The position numbers and the translations under genes were made by a program. A DNA stretch of 64,000 nt. Source: Candidatus Cottocaccamicrobium excrementipullorum. GTDB lineage: Bacteria > Bacillota > Clostridia > Lachnospirales > Lachnospiraceae. The stretch's first letter is position 1. Every line of letters starts with the position of its first letter. This document shows positions 42,085 through 51,215 of this stretch, piece after piece. The notes beneath the pieces were generated by a model. The model had not been told where the DNA came from and did no database searches. It saw only the letters and a program-made list of their open reading frames with translations. The stretch lies in the NCBI GenBank assembly GCA_018713255.1, contig DVFL01000006.1, forward strand, positions 34,306 through 98,305. Direction: 5' to 3'.

Positions 42085-42130
42085 AAAAACCTTTAAGTAC
42101 ACATTGTGCTTAAGGGTTTTTCTTTTTTTG
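42085..42130 (+). terminator. Intrinsic terminator after tRNA-Gln copy 2
   Basis: AAAACCTTTAAG pairs with CTTAAGGGTTTT across a short loop and ends in a long T tract. Confidence 0.8.
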
Positions 42131-42150
42131 CTTTCAGGATTTTCCTGTTC

Positions 42151-42201
42151 TTGACAGATGGTATGAACACTGATATGATTAGTGATATAAATAGTTCATA
42201 C
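42151..42201 (+). promoter_or_regulatory. Promoter with flanking inverted repeat before the cysteine desulfidase-like gene
   Basis: TTGACA at 42151-42156, 17 bases, TATGAT at 42174-42179. GTATGAAC (42161-42168, in the spacer) and GTTCATAC (42194-42201, after the start site) form an eight-base inverted repeat around the -10, a likely operator. Nested CACT/AGTG lies within it. Confidence 0.6.
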
Positions 42202-42218
42202 AAAGGAGAACGGAGCGC

Positions 42219-43520
42219 ATGGGAAAGCAACAGTTGGACAAACATGTCTATGACAATTTTGTAATGATCTTAAAGGATGAGCTGGTCCCTGCCCTGGGAT
42301 GTACGGAGCCTATTGCCATTGCTTATGCAGCGGCGAAAGCCAGGGAAGTGCTGGGACAGATGCCGGAATCCATTGAGATGTGCTGCAGCGGAAATATTAT
42401 TAAGAATGTAAAGGGAGTGACGGTTCCCAACTCCAACGGGTTAAGAGGAATCGACGTTGCCGCTACCCTGGGCGTGGTGGGGGGAGACGCCTCCCGAGAA
42501 CTGGAAGTTCTGGAAAGTGTTACATCGGAGGATGTGGAGAAAACGAAAGAACTGGTGAAGCAGGGGTTCTGCCGGTGCACCCTTCAGGAAGGGGTGGAGA
42601 ATCTGTATATTGTGGCTAAGGTTTATGGGAAAGGCCACAGCGCAGAGGTAACCATCATCAATCGTCACACGCTGATTACCAAGATTGTAAAAGACGGAGA
42701 GATTATCTATGAGCATAAGATCAGCGACAGCGCAGCAGAAAAAGGAGATAAGTCCCTGCTGAACGTGCGGGATATTCTTACCTTTGCTGATACGGTTGCC
42801 ATGGAAGAGATTGAAGAGGTGATCGGCAACCAGATTGAGAAGAATACCGCTATCTCTCAGGAAGGGGTGATTCACCCTTACGGCGCTCAGATCGGACGGA
42901 CTCTTCTTGATGTGTTTGGAAATGATGTGCGGACCAGAGCCAGAGCCAAGGCGGCGGCAGGGTCTGACGCCAGAATGGGCGGATGTGCTCTCCCGGTGGT
43001 GATTAATTCCGGCAGCGGAAATCAGGGTATGACGGTATCTCTTCCGGTGATTGAGTATGCCAAGGAATACGACGCCACCAAGGAACAGCTGTACCGGGCG
43101 CTGGTGGTGGCCAATTTGATTTCCATTCATCAGAAAAAATATATCGGAAGTCTTTCGGCTTACTGCGGCGCAGTGAGCGCAGCCTGCGGGGCGGGAGCAG
43201 CCATTACTTACCTGCGGGGCGGCACCTATGAAGAGGTGGGACTGACCATCATCAATACCATTGGAAACGTAGGGGGAATTGTCTGCGACGGAGCAAAATC
43301 TTCCTGCGCGGCGAAGATTGCCTCGGCGGTGGATGCAGCTATTTTGGCGCACTATATGGCCATGAAGCATATGTCCTTCCAGCCTGGAGAGGGAATTATT
43401 CAGGAAGATCTGGAGGACACCATTAAAGGCATGGGCTATATCGGCCGGGTAGGAATGAAGCTGACGGATACGGAGATTTTAAACATTATGATCGACCGGG
43501 TGGACGTGCATCAGCTGTAG
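42219..43520 (+). CDS. L-cysteine desulfidase / UPF0597 serine dehydratase-like protein
   Basis: 433 residues. It starts with the family pattern LKDELVPALGCTEPIAIAYAAAKA and has VPNSNGLRGIDVAA, GCALPVVINSGSGNQGMTVSLPV and GNVGGIVCDGAKSSCAAKIASA. The cysteines in these motifs match the iron-sulfur ligands of the serine dehydratase/cysteine desulfidase superfamily. Likely reaction: L-cysteine to pyruvate, ammonia and sulfide. Single gene with its own promoter, an inverted-repeat operator and a terminator. ATG 42219 follows AAAGGAGAACGGAGCGC. Confidence 0.88.
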   Translation: MGKQQLDKHVYDNFVMILKDELVPALGCTEPIAIAYAAAKAREVLGQMPESIEMCCSGNIIKNVKGVTVPNSNGLRGIDVAATLGVVGGDASRELEVLESVTSEDVEKTKELVKQGFCRCTLQEGVENLYIVAKVYGKGHSAEVTIINRHTLITKIVKDGEIIYEHKISDSAAEKGDKSLLNVRDILTFADTVAMEEIEEVIGNQIEKNTAISQEGVIHPYGAQIGRTLLDVFGNDVRTRARAKAAAGSDARMGGCALPVVINSGSGNQGMTVSLPVIEYAKEYDATKEQLYRALVVANLISIHQKKYIGSLSAYCGAVSAACGAGAAITYLRGGTYEEVGLTIINTIGNVGGIVCDGAKSSCAAKIASAVDAAILAHYMAMKHMSFQPGEGIIQEDLEDTIKGMGYIGRVGMKLTDTEILNIMIDRVDVHQL

Positions 43521-43541
43521 AAAAGAAATGAGGAAATAAAG

Positions 43542-43595
43542 AACTCCCGCTGGAAGCCGGGGCTTGGAAGCTCTGGTTATTCCAGCGGGAGTTTT
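43542..43595. terminator. Terminator between convergent genes
   Basis: AACTCCCGCTGGAA (43542-43555) pairs with TTCCAGCGGGAGTT (43580-43593), a 14-pair stem ending in TTTTC; on the minus strand it ends in TTTATTTCC. It serves both the desulfidase-like gene and the convergent secreted protein. Confidence 0.85.
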
Positions 43596-43619
43596 CATTC
43601 AATAGGATTGACAGCGGAG

Positions 43620-43946
43620 TTATTCAATCCATACGCCGTTGGCATCAACGTAATACATGCCGTCAATGATGGTATCCTTCTGCAGAGCGCCGCTGGCATC
43701 AAAGTAGTACCAGTCTCCGGATAACTGGTGCCAGCCGGTCATCATGTAGCCGCCGGCGGTAAAGCAGTAGGTTATTCCGTTTTCATCGGTCCAGAAAGTA
43801 TCCCGCAGATAGGATCCGTCATCGGTCTGATACCACCAGCCGATATTGTCCAGCTGCCAGGAACCGGCGAAACTGGTGAAAGCGGCGCCTGCCGTCATGG
43901 CGGCGGCTGTGGAAAGGGTAAGGATCATGCGCAGATGTTTTTTCAT
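43620..43946 (-). CDS. Small secreted protein made of cell-wall-binding repeats
   Basis: 108 residues from ATG 43946 (AAAGGAGCAGCCT upstream). The signal peptide is MKKHLRMILTLSTAAAMTAG with likely cleavage after SFA. The mature part is only glucan/choline-binding-type repeats (SWQLDNIGWWYQTDDGSYLRD, GGYMMTGWHQL, GDWYYFDASG, GMYYVDANGVWIE). There is no catalytic domain. It may coat or bind the wall. The same repeat type forms the C-terminus of the prophage lysin. Confidence 0.88.
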   Translation of the reverse strand: MKKHLRMILTLSTAAAMTAGAAFTSFAGSWQLDNIGWWYQTDDGSYLRDTFWTDENGITYCFTAGGYMMTGWHQLSGDWYYFDASGALQKDTIIDGMYYVDANGVWIE

Positions 43947-44060
43947 AGGCTGCTCCTTTCTGACAATACTTGTCAAGCTGCATCACTGATGAGAAGGGCT
44001 TTAGGCCTTCCTGTTATATGATAAGTTTAGACAGGTCAGGAAAAAATGTCAAGAAAAGAG

Positions 44061-44687
44061 TTACATGCAGCCGAAATCCTTTAAATCCAGCTCCAGGTAA
44101 TGGAGAGCCTGCTGGATATCCTTATCTCGGATGCAGGAAAGGATCTGCTTGTGATAGCGCATGTCGGTGGGCGTATAGAGATTATTCCACCGGTTCCAGT
44201 AAACCTGCGCATAGGCCCGCTTTAGAATATCCATGGAACGCTGGAGCTCCTTGCAGGCGTACTCATTTCCAGAACAGGACAGAAGCTTTAAGTGAAAATT
44301 CGTGTTATGTTCCCAGTGAATCCACAGGTCATTGACATTTGCATTGCAAAGATCATCCAGGGCCGCCAGTTCCTTTAACTGCTCTTCTGTAATACGCTGA
44401 TAGCAATCTTTTAAAAAACCGCCTTCGAGATGAAAGCGGTAGCGCAGGATGTAGGCGGCATCTTCGCTGGTAAGCCGCACGACTTCATAGCCATAGCGGG
44501 GAATGTTGTGGAGAACGCCTTCATTACAGAGAGAAAGCAGGGCTTCGCGGATGGGGGCTTTGCTGAAGCCGAATTTTTCCACCAGTTCCTGCTCGTTAAT
44601 AATCTGGTTTGCTTTGTATTCCCCTCGGATAATTCCGTCAAGGGTTTCTTGATAAACAATCGATTTTAAACTGTTTTTCTGTTTCAT
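44061..44687 (-). CDS. GntR-family regulator, FCD type
   Basis: About 208 residues from ATG 44687 (an upstream ATG at 44720 is also possible). N-terminal winged helix: YQETLDGIIRGEYKANQIINEQELVEKFGFSKAPIREALLSL. C-terminal helical FCD effector domain: YRFHLEGGFLKDCYQRITEEQLKELAALDD. Divergent from the thioesterase gene, with about 140 bases between. The effector is probably an organic acid. Confidence 0.88.
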   Translation of the reverse strand: MKQKNSLKSIVYQETLDGIIRGEYKANQIINEQELVEKFGFSKAPIREALLSLCNEGVLHNIPRYGYEVVRLTSEDAAYILRYRFHLEGGFLKDCYQRITEEQLKELAALDDLCNANVNDLWIHWEHNTNFHLKLLSCSGNEYACKELQRSMDILKRAYAQVYWNRWNNLYTPTDMRYHKQILSCIRDKDIQQALHYLELDLKDFGCM

Positions 44688-44828
44688 TATCTTGCTCCAT
44701 TCTTTATCTTGACTAATCATAGCAAAAAAAGGAAGGAAAGTAAAGGTTTATGACTATATCTTTACTGGACAATCCAGGATGAATCATATATAATGATACT
44801 GATTTTAACGCAGGCTGGAGGGGTAAGG

Positions 44829-45569
44829 ATGTATCAATTTCAAAGCCGGATCCGTTACAGCGAGACAGGTGAAGACGGACGTCTGACCTTGCTGGGGTTA
44901 ATCAATTATCTGCAGGACTGCAGTATTTTTCATTCAGAAGACAGCCAGGCAGGCGTTGAGTACTTAAAAAGCATTGGACGAGCCTGGATGCTTTCCTCTT
45001 GGCAGATACGGATTTACCGTTATCCTGTGCTGGGAGAGCGGATTACCACAGGTACGTGGCATTATGGCCAGAAAGGTATTTACGGATACCGAAATTTCGT
45101 GATGGAAGATGAACAGGGAATTCGGATTGTGGAGGCGGATTCCAGATGGTTTTTGTTGAATCTGGAAAAGGGTCTTCCCTGCCGGGTTACTCAGAATGAT
45201 CTGAAATTTTACGGAGAACCAGAAGAACGGCTGCCCATGGAAGCTGCCGGCAGGATCAGTCTTCCTGATGAGGGAGAAGAGGGAATGCCCGTTGTCATTG
45301 CCCCTCATCAAATCGATACGAATCATCATGTGAACAATGCACAGTATGTGGAGATTGCAAGAGAGGCGGCGGGGATTTCTCAGGAAATATGCTGCCTTCA
45401 TGTGGAATACAAGAAGGCTGCGGTGCTGGGAGATGTGCTTTATCCTTTGATCAGCCGAAATGGGAAAGAAATCACAATAGGATTATATAATGAGCATCAT
45501 GAGGTGTGCGCCGTGGTCTGGATGGAACAGATGGAGGAAGAGAGAGAGGATAAGAAGGGCAAAGAATGA
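44829..45569 (+). CDS. Acyl-ACP thioesterase
   Basis: 246 residues from ATG 44829 (GGAGGGGTAAGG upstream). It has two hot-dog domains: the first with MYQFQSRIRYSETGEDGRLTLLGLINYLQDCS and WMLSSWQIRI, the second with IDTNHHVNNAQYVEIAREA. It releases fatty acids from acyl carrier protein in the cytoplasm. The stop overlaps the start of the next gene by four bases. Confidence 0.88.
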   Translation: MYQFQSRIRYSETGEDGRLTLLGLINYLQDCSIFHSEDSQAGVEYLKSIGRAWMLSSWQIRIYRYPVLGERITTGTWHYGQKGIYGYRNFVMEDEQGIRIVEADSRWFLLNLEKGLPCRVTQNDLKFYGEPEERLPMEAAGRISLPDEGEEGMPVVIAPHQIDTNHHVNNAQYVEIAREAAGISQEICCLHVEYKKAAVLGDVLYPLISRNGKEITIGLYNEHHEVCAVVWMEQMEEEREDKKGKE

Positions 45570-46399
45570 TTGAATTAGGTAAAGTGCAGGAGCTGGAAGT
45601 GGTCCGGATGAAAGAGTTCGGCGTATACTTAAGCGAGGAATCAGGGAGCAGTTCCAGTGTTCTGCTTCCCAAAAAGCAGGTTCCTCCGGGAACGAAAATC
45701 GGAGACAAGCTGAAGGTATTTATTTATAAGGATTCAGAGGACAGATTGATCGCCACTACCGGTACGCCGAAACTTCAGGTAGGAGAGTGCGGCGTACTTG
45801 AGGTGAAGGATGTGTCCAGAATCGGAGCATTTCTGGATATGGGACTGGAGAAGGACCTGCTCCTTCCGTTTAAAGAGCAGAGCCATCCGGTGAAAAAAGG
45901 CGAGCAGTGTCTGGTCGCTCTTTACGTGGATAAGAGCCGGCGTCTGGCTGCTACCATGAAGGTTTATTCTCACATGAGCAATCAGTCCCCTTACAGTCAG
46001 GATGATGTGGTTCATGGATGGATCTACGAGGTAAATGAAAACCTGGGAGCTTTCGTGGCGGTGGACAACAAGTATTACGGATTGATTCCGAAGAAAGAGA
46101 TGTTTGGAGATTATCACGAGGGAGATCAGGTGGAATGCCGGGTGTTAAAAGTGCGGGATGACGGCAAGCTGGATTTAACGCCGCGGAAAAAGGCGCACCT
46201 TCAGATGAGCGAGGATGCAGAGATTATCCTTAAACGCATGGAAGAGAGCGGAGGGGTTCTGCCTTTTACTGATAAGGCAAGCCCGGAAAAGATTAAGCAG
46301 GAGCTCCATATGAGCAAGAATGCGTTCAAGCGTGCAGTTGGCCGGCTGTTGAAGGAAGGCCGGATTCGGATTACAGAAAGCACCATTGAGCGGTTATAG
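45566..46399 (+). CDS. cvfB: CvfB-family S1 RNA-binding protein
   Basis: 277 residues. It has three S1-like domains (IELGKVQELEVVRMKEFGVYL; GECGVLEVKDVSRIGAFLDMGLEKDLLLPFKEQ; DDVVHGWIYEVNENLGAFVAVDNKYYGLIPKKE) and a C-terminal winged helix (LHMSKNAFKRAVGRLLKEGRIRI). CvfB binds RNA and affects virulence-factor expression in staphylococci. It is coupled to the thioesterase gene by overlap. Confidence 0.9.
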   Translation: MIELGKVQELEVVRMKEFGVYLSEESGSSSSVLLPKKQVPPGTKIGDKLKVFIYKDSEDRLIATTGTPKLQVGECGVLEVKDVSRIGAFLDMGLEKDLLLPFKEQSHPVKKGEQCLVALYVDKSRRLAATMKVYSHMSNQSPYSQDDVVHGWIYEVNENLGAFVAVDNKYYGLIPKKEMFGDYHEGDQVECRVLKVRDDGKLDLTPRKKAHLQMSEDAEIILKRMEESGGVLPFTDKASPEKIKQELHMSKNAFKRAVGRLLKEGRIRITESTIERL

Positions 46400-46408
46400 G
46401 AGGAAGAA

Positions 46409-46993
46409 GTGGACCCGATAGACTATTATAATAAGTACGCAGCAAAAGTATTTGAAGACACAGTAGATGAAAATATGGATGATATTACCAGCCGTTTTCT
46501 GGAGATGCTGGAGGAGGGAGACACCATTCTGGATATGGGATGCGGTTCAGGAAGAGACAGCCTGACCTTCTATAATCTGGGATACGATGTGACTCCCTTG
46601 GACGGTTCCGAGGAGATGTGCCGGCTGGCTGAAATTCATACCGGATTAGATGTGCTGCAGATGAAGTATGAAGAGATGAATTTTGACGGCGCTTTTGACG
46701 GTGTATGGGCCTGCGGAGCATTTGTGCATATCCCTAAGGCGGAAATGCCGGATATTCTGGCGCGGGTAGCCAAAGCACTGACAGAAGACGGAGTGTTTTA
46801 TCTCTCCATGCGGCTGGGGGATTTTGAAGGCTTTCAGGGCGAACGATATTTCAGCTTTTACTCAGAAAAGGAGCTTCGTTATCTGGTGGAAAAGGGTGGA
46901 CTGTTCCATGTGGTGAAAGAGTGGGTAACGAAGGACGTGCGGTCAAGCCATCCGAATATTCAATGGATTAATATTTTGGCAAGGAAGGCATGA
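46409..46993 (+). CDS. Class I SAM-dependent methyltransferase
   Basis: 194 residues from GTG 46409 (TAGGAGGAAGAA upstream). The SAM-binding loop is DTILDMGCGSGRDSLTF, followed by an acidic residue in PLDGSEEMC and the FDGVWACGAFVHIPKAEM motif IV region. The substrate is unknown. It follows cvfB by ten bases and is probably co-transcribed. Confidence 0.85.
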   Translation: MDPIDYYNKYAAKVFEDTVDENMDDITSRFLEMLEEGDTILDMGCGSGRDSLTFYNLGYDVTPLDGSEEMCRLAEIHTGLDVLQMKYEEMNFDGAFDGVWACGAFVHIPKAEMPDILARVAKALTEDGVFYLSMRLGDFEGFQGERYFSFYSEKELRYLVEKGGLFHVVKEWVTKDVRSSHPNIQWINILARKA

Positions 46994-47015
46994 CCGAGGG
47001 AACATGACTCTGGAT

Positions 47016-47082
47016 AAAGAGGGCGCTGGCAGATGGCCGCGTCCTTTTTTCTTTCGCGTCGGAGCTTTCGATATGCCGACGC
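47016..47082 (+). terminator. Hairpins between methyltransferase and YitT genes
   Basis: A GGGCGC...GCGTCC hairpin followed by TTTTTT (about 47018-47050) is succeeded by a second perfect stem GCGTCGG (47056-47062) with CCGACGC (47076-47082). Confidence 0.5.
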
Positions 47083-47115
47083 TAAAAAATATGCAGGCGG
47101 AGAAAGGAGAAGAAG

Positions 47116-47958
47116 ATGAAACAGAGAACTGCTGCGGCGGATTATCTGCTGATTATTGTGGGATCATTTATTATGGGCTATGCCATAAAAAACATTTACG
47201 ATCCAGCTAGTCTGGTGACGGGAGGAGCTTCTGGAGCGGCCATTGTCTTAAAAGAGCTGGCGGGAATTCCTCTTTGGGTTACGAACACCGTGTTAAACGT
47301 TCCGTTATTTTTGGCGGCTTTTCGGATGAAAGGATGGCGGTTTATTAAGCGGACTCTGGTGGCCACGGTTATGCTGTCGATTTCTCTGTATTTGATTCCC
47401 GAACGGTTTTTGATTCCTTCTGAAGACATGCTGCTTACGGCGCTGTTTGGAGGAATCATTACAGGAGTAGGGACGGGAATGGTGTTTTTAGCCCAGGCGA
47501 CCACCGGCGGAACGGATATGCTGGCGGTGCTGGTTCAGAAAAAACTGCCTCAGTATACGATTCCTCAAGTGATGCAGGTGCTGGACGCCGCCATCGTGGT
47601 GATCGGCGCCGCTGTGTTCGGCATCAGAGCCGCCCTGTACGCGCTGATTGCCATTTACTGCGTGGCGAAAATTTCAGATAACATTTTGGAAGGTTTAAAA
47701 TTCTCAAAAATGGTTTACATCATTTCCGATTACAGCCAGGAAATCGCGGAAGTCATTATGGAGGAGATGGGAAGAGGAGTTACCTCCATGGACGCTACTG
47801 GAATGTATTCCGGAGCGCGGCGCCAGATGCTGTGCTGCGTAGTTTCTAAAAAGGAGATCAGCGAGCTGAAAGAGCTGGTGAAAGAGCGGGACAAAAAAGC
47901 CTTCGTCATTGTTAGCGATGTGCGCGAGGTCCTGGGAGAAGGGTTTATCGAATATTGA
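47116..47958 (+). CDS. YitT-family membrane protein, second copy
   Basis: 280 residues with five or six membrane helices (AADYLLIIVGSFIMGYAIKN, then TGGASGAAIVLKELAGIP, TALFGGIITGVGTGMVFLAQATTGGTD). A C-terminal DUF2179 domain follows (MVYIISDYSQEIAEVIMEEMGRGVTSMDATGMYSG). Function unknown. It stands alone between hairpins. ATG 47116 follows AGAAAGGAGAAGAAG. Confidence 0.88.
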   Translation: MKQRTAAADYLLIIVGSFIMGYAIKNIYDPASLVTGGASGAAIVLKELAGIPLWVTNTVLNVPLFLAAFRMKGWRFIKRTLVATVMLSISLYLIPERFLIPSEDMLLTALFGGIITGVGTGMVFLAQATTGGTDMLAVLVQKKLPQYTIPQVMQVLDAAIVVIGAAVFGIRAALYALIAIYCVAKISDNILEGLKFSKMVYIISDYSQEIAEVIMEEMGRGVTSMDATGMYSGARRQMLCCVVSKKEISELKELVKERDKKAFVIVSDVREVLGEGFIEY

Positions 47959-48028
47959 CAAGCGGTTAGGGAAATTTTTAACTAAAATTTGACATTTCGG
48001 ATATTTTTCTATTTGAATATACAGATTA

Positions 48029-48054
48029 GCCAAAAAGAAAATTTTCTTTTTGGC
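48029..48054. repeat. 26-bp perfect palindrome upstream of the sugar ATPase gene
   Basis: GCCAAAAAGAAAA is followed at once by its exact reverse complement, TTTTCTTTTTGGC, with no loop. It lies 130 bases before the ATPase gene and 70 after the YitT stop. It could be an operator or a terminator without a loop. The rest of 47959-48185 is AT-rich with the ribosome site at its end. Confidence 0.7.
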
Positions 48055-48185
48055 AATTTCAAGTATAGTAAAAAAATTAAAATTCTAGTATCATATCAAC
48101 AGATAGAAAAAGCGGGCCAGAACAATCTGGACTGCTTAGAAATCAAAACACACAAATATGTTCAGAAAAAGCAGGAGGATTTGTA

Positions 48186-49298
48186 ATGGCAAGCTTATCT
48201 TTAAGACACATTGAAAAGAAGTATCCCAACGGCTTCGTTGCAGTTAAAGATTTTAACCTTGAAGTTGCTGATAAGGAATTTATCATTTTCGTAGGACCTT
48301 CCGGATGCGGTAAGTCCACCACCCTTCGTATGATCGCTGGTCTGGAAGATATTACTTCCGGCGAGCTGTACATCGACGGCAAGCTGGTTAACGACGTAGA
48401 GCCTAAGGACCGTGATATCGCTATGGTATTCCAGAACTACGCTCTGTATCCTCATATGACCGTATATGACAACATGGCATTCGGCTTAAAGCTGAGAAAG
48501 ACTCCTAAGGCTGAGATCGACAAGCTGGTTCAGGAAGCAGCAAGAATCCTTGACCTGTCCCACTTATTAGACAGAAAGCCGAAGGCTCTGTCCGGTGGTC
48601 AGAGACAGCGTGTTGCTATGGGACGTGCTATCGTACGTAATCCTAAGGTATTCTTAATGGACGAGCCGCTGTCCAACTTGGATGCTAAGCTGAGAGGCCA
48701 GATGAGAATTGAGATTTCTAAGCTGCATCAGAGACTGGAAGCTACCATCATCTACGTAACCCATGACCAGACCGAGGCTATGACTCTGGGAAGCCGTATC
48801 GTAGTTATGAAGGACGGCGTTGTTCAGCAGGTAGATACTCCTCAGAACTTATATGATAAGCCATGCAACAAGTTCGTTGCTGGATTTATCGGCGCTCCTC
48901 AGATGAACCTGGTAGACGCTACTGTTGCAAAGAACGGCGGAGAAGTAACTCTGACCTTCGACGGCAACACCATTTCTCTGCCGGCTGATAAGGCTAAGGC
49001 TCTGGAGAATGCAGGTTATGTTGGAAAGACGGTTACCATGGGTATTCGTCCTGAGGACTTACATGATGAGAAGGCTTGGCTGGATGCTAACCCGAAGGCT
49101 ACCTTCAACGCTACCATCCGTGTATACGAGCTGTTAGGCGCTGAGGTTAACTTATACTTCGATATCAACGAGACCAACTGCACTGCTCGTGTAAATCCGC
49201 GTACTCCTGCAAGACCTGGCGATACCGTGAAGTTCGCTATGGACTTAACTAAGATCCACATCTTCGACAAGGATACTGAGAAGGTAATTGTTAACTAG
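48186..49298 (+). CDS. msmK: Sugar ABC transporter ATPase (MsmK/UgpC type)
   Basis: 370 residues. Walker A GPSGCGKS, signature ALSGGQRQR, Walker B VFLMDEPLSNLD, and a C-terminal TOBE domain (~240-370) as in MalK/MsmK. It powers family 1 sugar importers and is known to serve several of them. It stands alone here, with no permease or binding protein adjacent. Codon use (GCT, GGT, CGT, AAC, AAG) is much more biased than that of its neighbours, as in highly expressed genes. ATG 48186 follows CAGGAGGATTTGTA. Confidence 0.92.
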   Translation: MASLSLRHIEKKYPNGFVAVKDFNLEVADKEFIIFVGPSGCGKSTTLRMIAGLEDITSGELYIDGKLVNDVEPKDRDIAMVFQNYALYPHMTVYDNMAFGLKLRKTPKAEIDKLVQEAARILDLSHLLDRKPKALSGGQRQRVAMGRAIVRNPKVFLMDEPLSNLDAKLRGQMRIEISKLHQRLEATIIYVTHDQTEAMTLGSRIVVMKDGVVQQVDTPQNLYDKPCNKFVAGFIGAPQMNLVDATVAKNGGEVTLTFDGNTISLPADKAKALENAGYVGKTVTMGIRPEDLHDEKAWLDANPKATFNATIRVYELLGAEVNLYFDINETNCTARVNPRTPARPGDTVKFAMDLTKIHIFDKDTEKVIVN

Positions 49299-49330
49299 TC
49301 TGAAGAATTTGAAAAAGTTGTAAATTTTAG

Positions 49331-49362
49331 GCAAGCGAGTGATATACTCGCTTGCTTTTTTT
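49331..49362 (+). terminator. Strong intrinsic terminator after the ATPase gene
   Basis: GCAAGCGAGT, loop GATAT, ACTCGCTTGC and TTTTTTT: a ten-pair perfect stem with a T tract. Confidence 0.93.
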
Positions 49363-49445
49363 GTATATTTGCATTAAGATATAATCAGGTGTAACTGTCC
49401 TGAACAGTTGCAATCAGGTAAATTGAGAAAAAGGAGAGAAGTGCC

Positions 49446-50534
49446 ATGATTTCAAACCAAATACTTCAGACAACCATAGAAGGCTTAAAGGGAATCACCA
49501 GAATTGATTTGTGCATTTGCGACACAGAAGGCAAGGTTCTGGCTACGACCTTTAACGACGCCGAAGAATACGAAAGTTCAATCTTAGCGTTCGTGGACTC
49601 TCCAGCAGACAGCCAGGTGATTCAGGGGTATCAGTTTTTTAAAGTGTTCGACGAACATCAATTAGAGTATATTCTGCTGGCCAAGGGCGGCAGCGACGAC
49701 GTATATATGGTAGGAAAGCTGGCGGCTTTCCAGATTCAGAATCTTCTTGTGGCGTATAAGGAGCGTTTCGATAAGGACAACTTTATCAAGAATCTTCTTC
49801 TGGATAATCTGCTCCTGGTGGACATTTACAATCGGGCGAAGAAGCTGCATATTGAGACTAATGTAAAACGTGTGGTTTTCCTCATCGAGACCCAGCATGA
49901 GAAAGATATGAACGCACTGGAGACGGTGAGAAGCCTTTTTGCCGCCAAAACCAAGGATTTCATCACTGCGGTGGATGAAAAGAACATTATCCTGGTGAAG
50001 GAAGTGAAGCAGGGGGAGACCTACGAGGATCTGGAAAAGACGGCCAGCACGATTCTGGACATGCTGAATACCGAGGCCATGACCAAGGTTCACGTTGCCT
50101 TCGGCACCATTGTTAATGAGATCAAGGAAGTATCCCGTTCTTATAAGGAAGCGAAGATGGCTTTGGATGTGGGAAAGATCTTCTACAGCAACAAGAACGT
50201 GATTGCTTACTCCCATTTAGGGATCGGCCGGCTGATTTACCAGCTGCCCCTGCCTTTGTGCCGGATGTTTATTAAAGAGATTTTTGACAACAAGTCTCCG
50301 GATGACTTTGACGAGGAGACCTTGACTACCATCAATAAATTCTTTGAGAACAGCCTGAATGTGTCCGAGACGTCCAGACAGCTTTATATCCACCGGAACA
50401 CTCTGGTGTACCGGTTAGACAAGCTGCAGAAGAGCACCGGACTGGATCTTCGGGTGTTTGAGGACGCCATTACCTTTAAGATTGCTCTGATGGTAGTTAA
50501 GTATATGAAATACATGGAAAGTCTGGAATACTAA
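49446..50534 (+). CDS. PucR/CdaR-type transcriptional regulator
   Basis: 362 residues. The N-terminal ~110 are a sugar-diacid-recognition-like sensor (ISNQILQTTIEGLKGITRIDLCICDTEGKVLATTF). The C-terminal HTH is FFENSLNVSETSRQLYIHRNTLVYRLDKLQKSTGLDLR. Its spacing to ftsE is three bases. The order regulator-ftsE-ftsX-envC-ctpA suggests a shared transcript. The effector is unknown. ATG 49446 follows AAAAGGAGAGAAGTGCC. Confidence 0.88.
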   Translation: MISNQILQTTIEGLKGITRIDLCICDTEGKVLATTFNDAEEYESSILAFVDSPADSQVIQGYQFFKVFDEHQLEYILLAKGGSDDVYMVGKLAAFQIQNLLVAYKERFDKDNFIKNLLLDNLLLVDIYNRAKKLHIETNVKRVVFLIETQHEKDMNALETVRSLFAAKTKDFITAVDEKNIILVKEVKQGETYEDLEKTASTILDMLNTEAMTKVHVAFGTIVNEIKEVSRSYKEAKMALDVGKIFYSNKNVIAYSHLGIGRLIYQLPLPLCRMFIKEIFDNKSPDDFDEETLTTINKFFENSLNVSETSRQLYIHRNTLVYRLDKLQKSTGLDLRVFEDAITFKIALMVVKYMKYMESLEY

Positions 50535-50537
50535 AGC

Positions 50538-51215
50538 ATGATCGAGATTAAGCGCGTAAGCAAGACCTACAAAAGCGGGACGAAAGCCCTGAAAGACATT
50601 AATATCACCATTGACGACGGGGAGTTCGTGTTTATCGTAGGACGGAGCGGTTCTGGGAAATCTACCTTGATCAAGCTTCTTCTCAAGGAGACGGAGCCGA
50701 CCTCAGGCCGCATTGTGGTAAACGACATGGATCTGCAGAAGATGCCCAGGCGGTATGTTCCCAAGTACAGACGGAAGCTGGGGGTGGTTTTCCAGGACTT
50801 CCGTCTGTTAAAGGATAGGACCGTTTTTGAGAATGTGGCCTTCGCCCAGCGGGTAATCGGGGAATCCAACCGGACCATTAAGGAATCGGTGCCACGGATG
50901 CTGCGGATGGTGGGCCTTTCTTCCAAATATAAGGTTTATCCAAGACAGCTCTCCGGCGGGGAGCAGCAGCGGGTGGCCATTGCCCGGGCCTTAATCAATC
51001 GGCCTGAGGTGCTTCTGGCAGACGAGCCGACAGGAAATTTGGACAGCTTTAATACCGGCGAGATTATGAAGCTTTTGGAGGAGATTAACCGCCAGGGAAC
51101 CACGGTGGTGGTGGTCACTCACAGCCAGGAGATGGTGGCTGCCATGAAGAAACGGGTGATCACCATGGACCGGGGCCAGGTGATCAGCGATGAGAAGGCG
51201 GTATTGACAGAATGA
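50538..51215 (+). CDS. ftsE: Cell division ATPase FtsE
   Basis: 225 residues. Walker A GRSGSGKS, signature LSGGEQQR, Walker [12 protein letters not shown]. Start [23 protein letters not shown]. With FtsX it forms a membrane complex that activates peptidoglycan hydrolases during division or elongation. ATGA overlap with ftsX. Confidence 0.95.
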   Translation: MIEIKRVSKTYKSGTKALKDINITIDDGEFVFIVGRSGSGKSTLIKLLLKETEPTSGRIVVNDMDLQKMPRRYVPKYRRKLGVVFQDFRLLKDRTVFENVAFAQRVIGESNRTIKESVPRMLRMVGLSSKYKVYPRQLSGGEQQRVAIARALINRPEVLLADEPTGNLDSFNTGEIMKLLEEINRQGTTVVVVTHSQEMVAAMKKRVITMDRGQVISDEKAVLTE

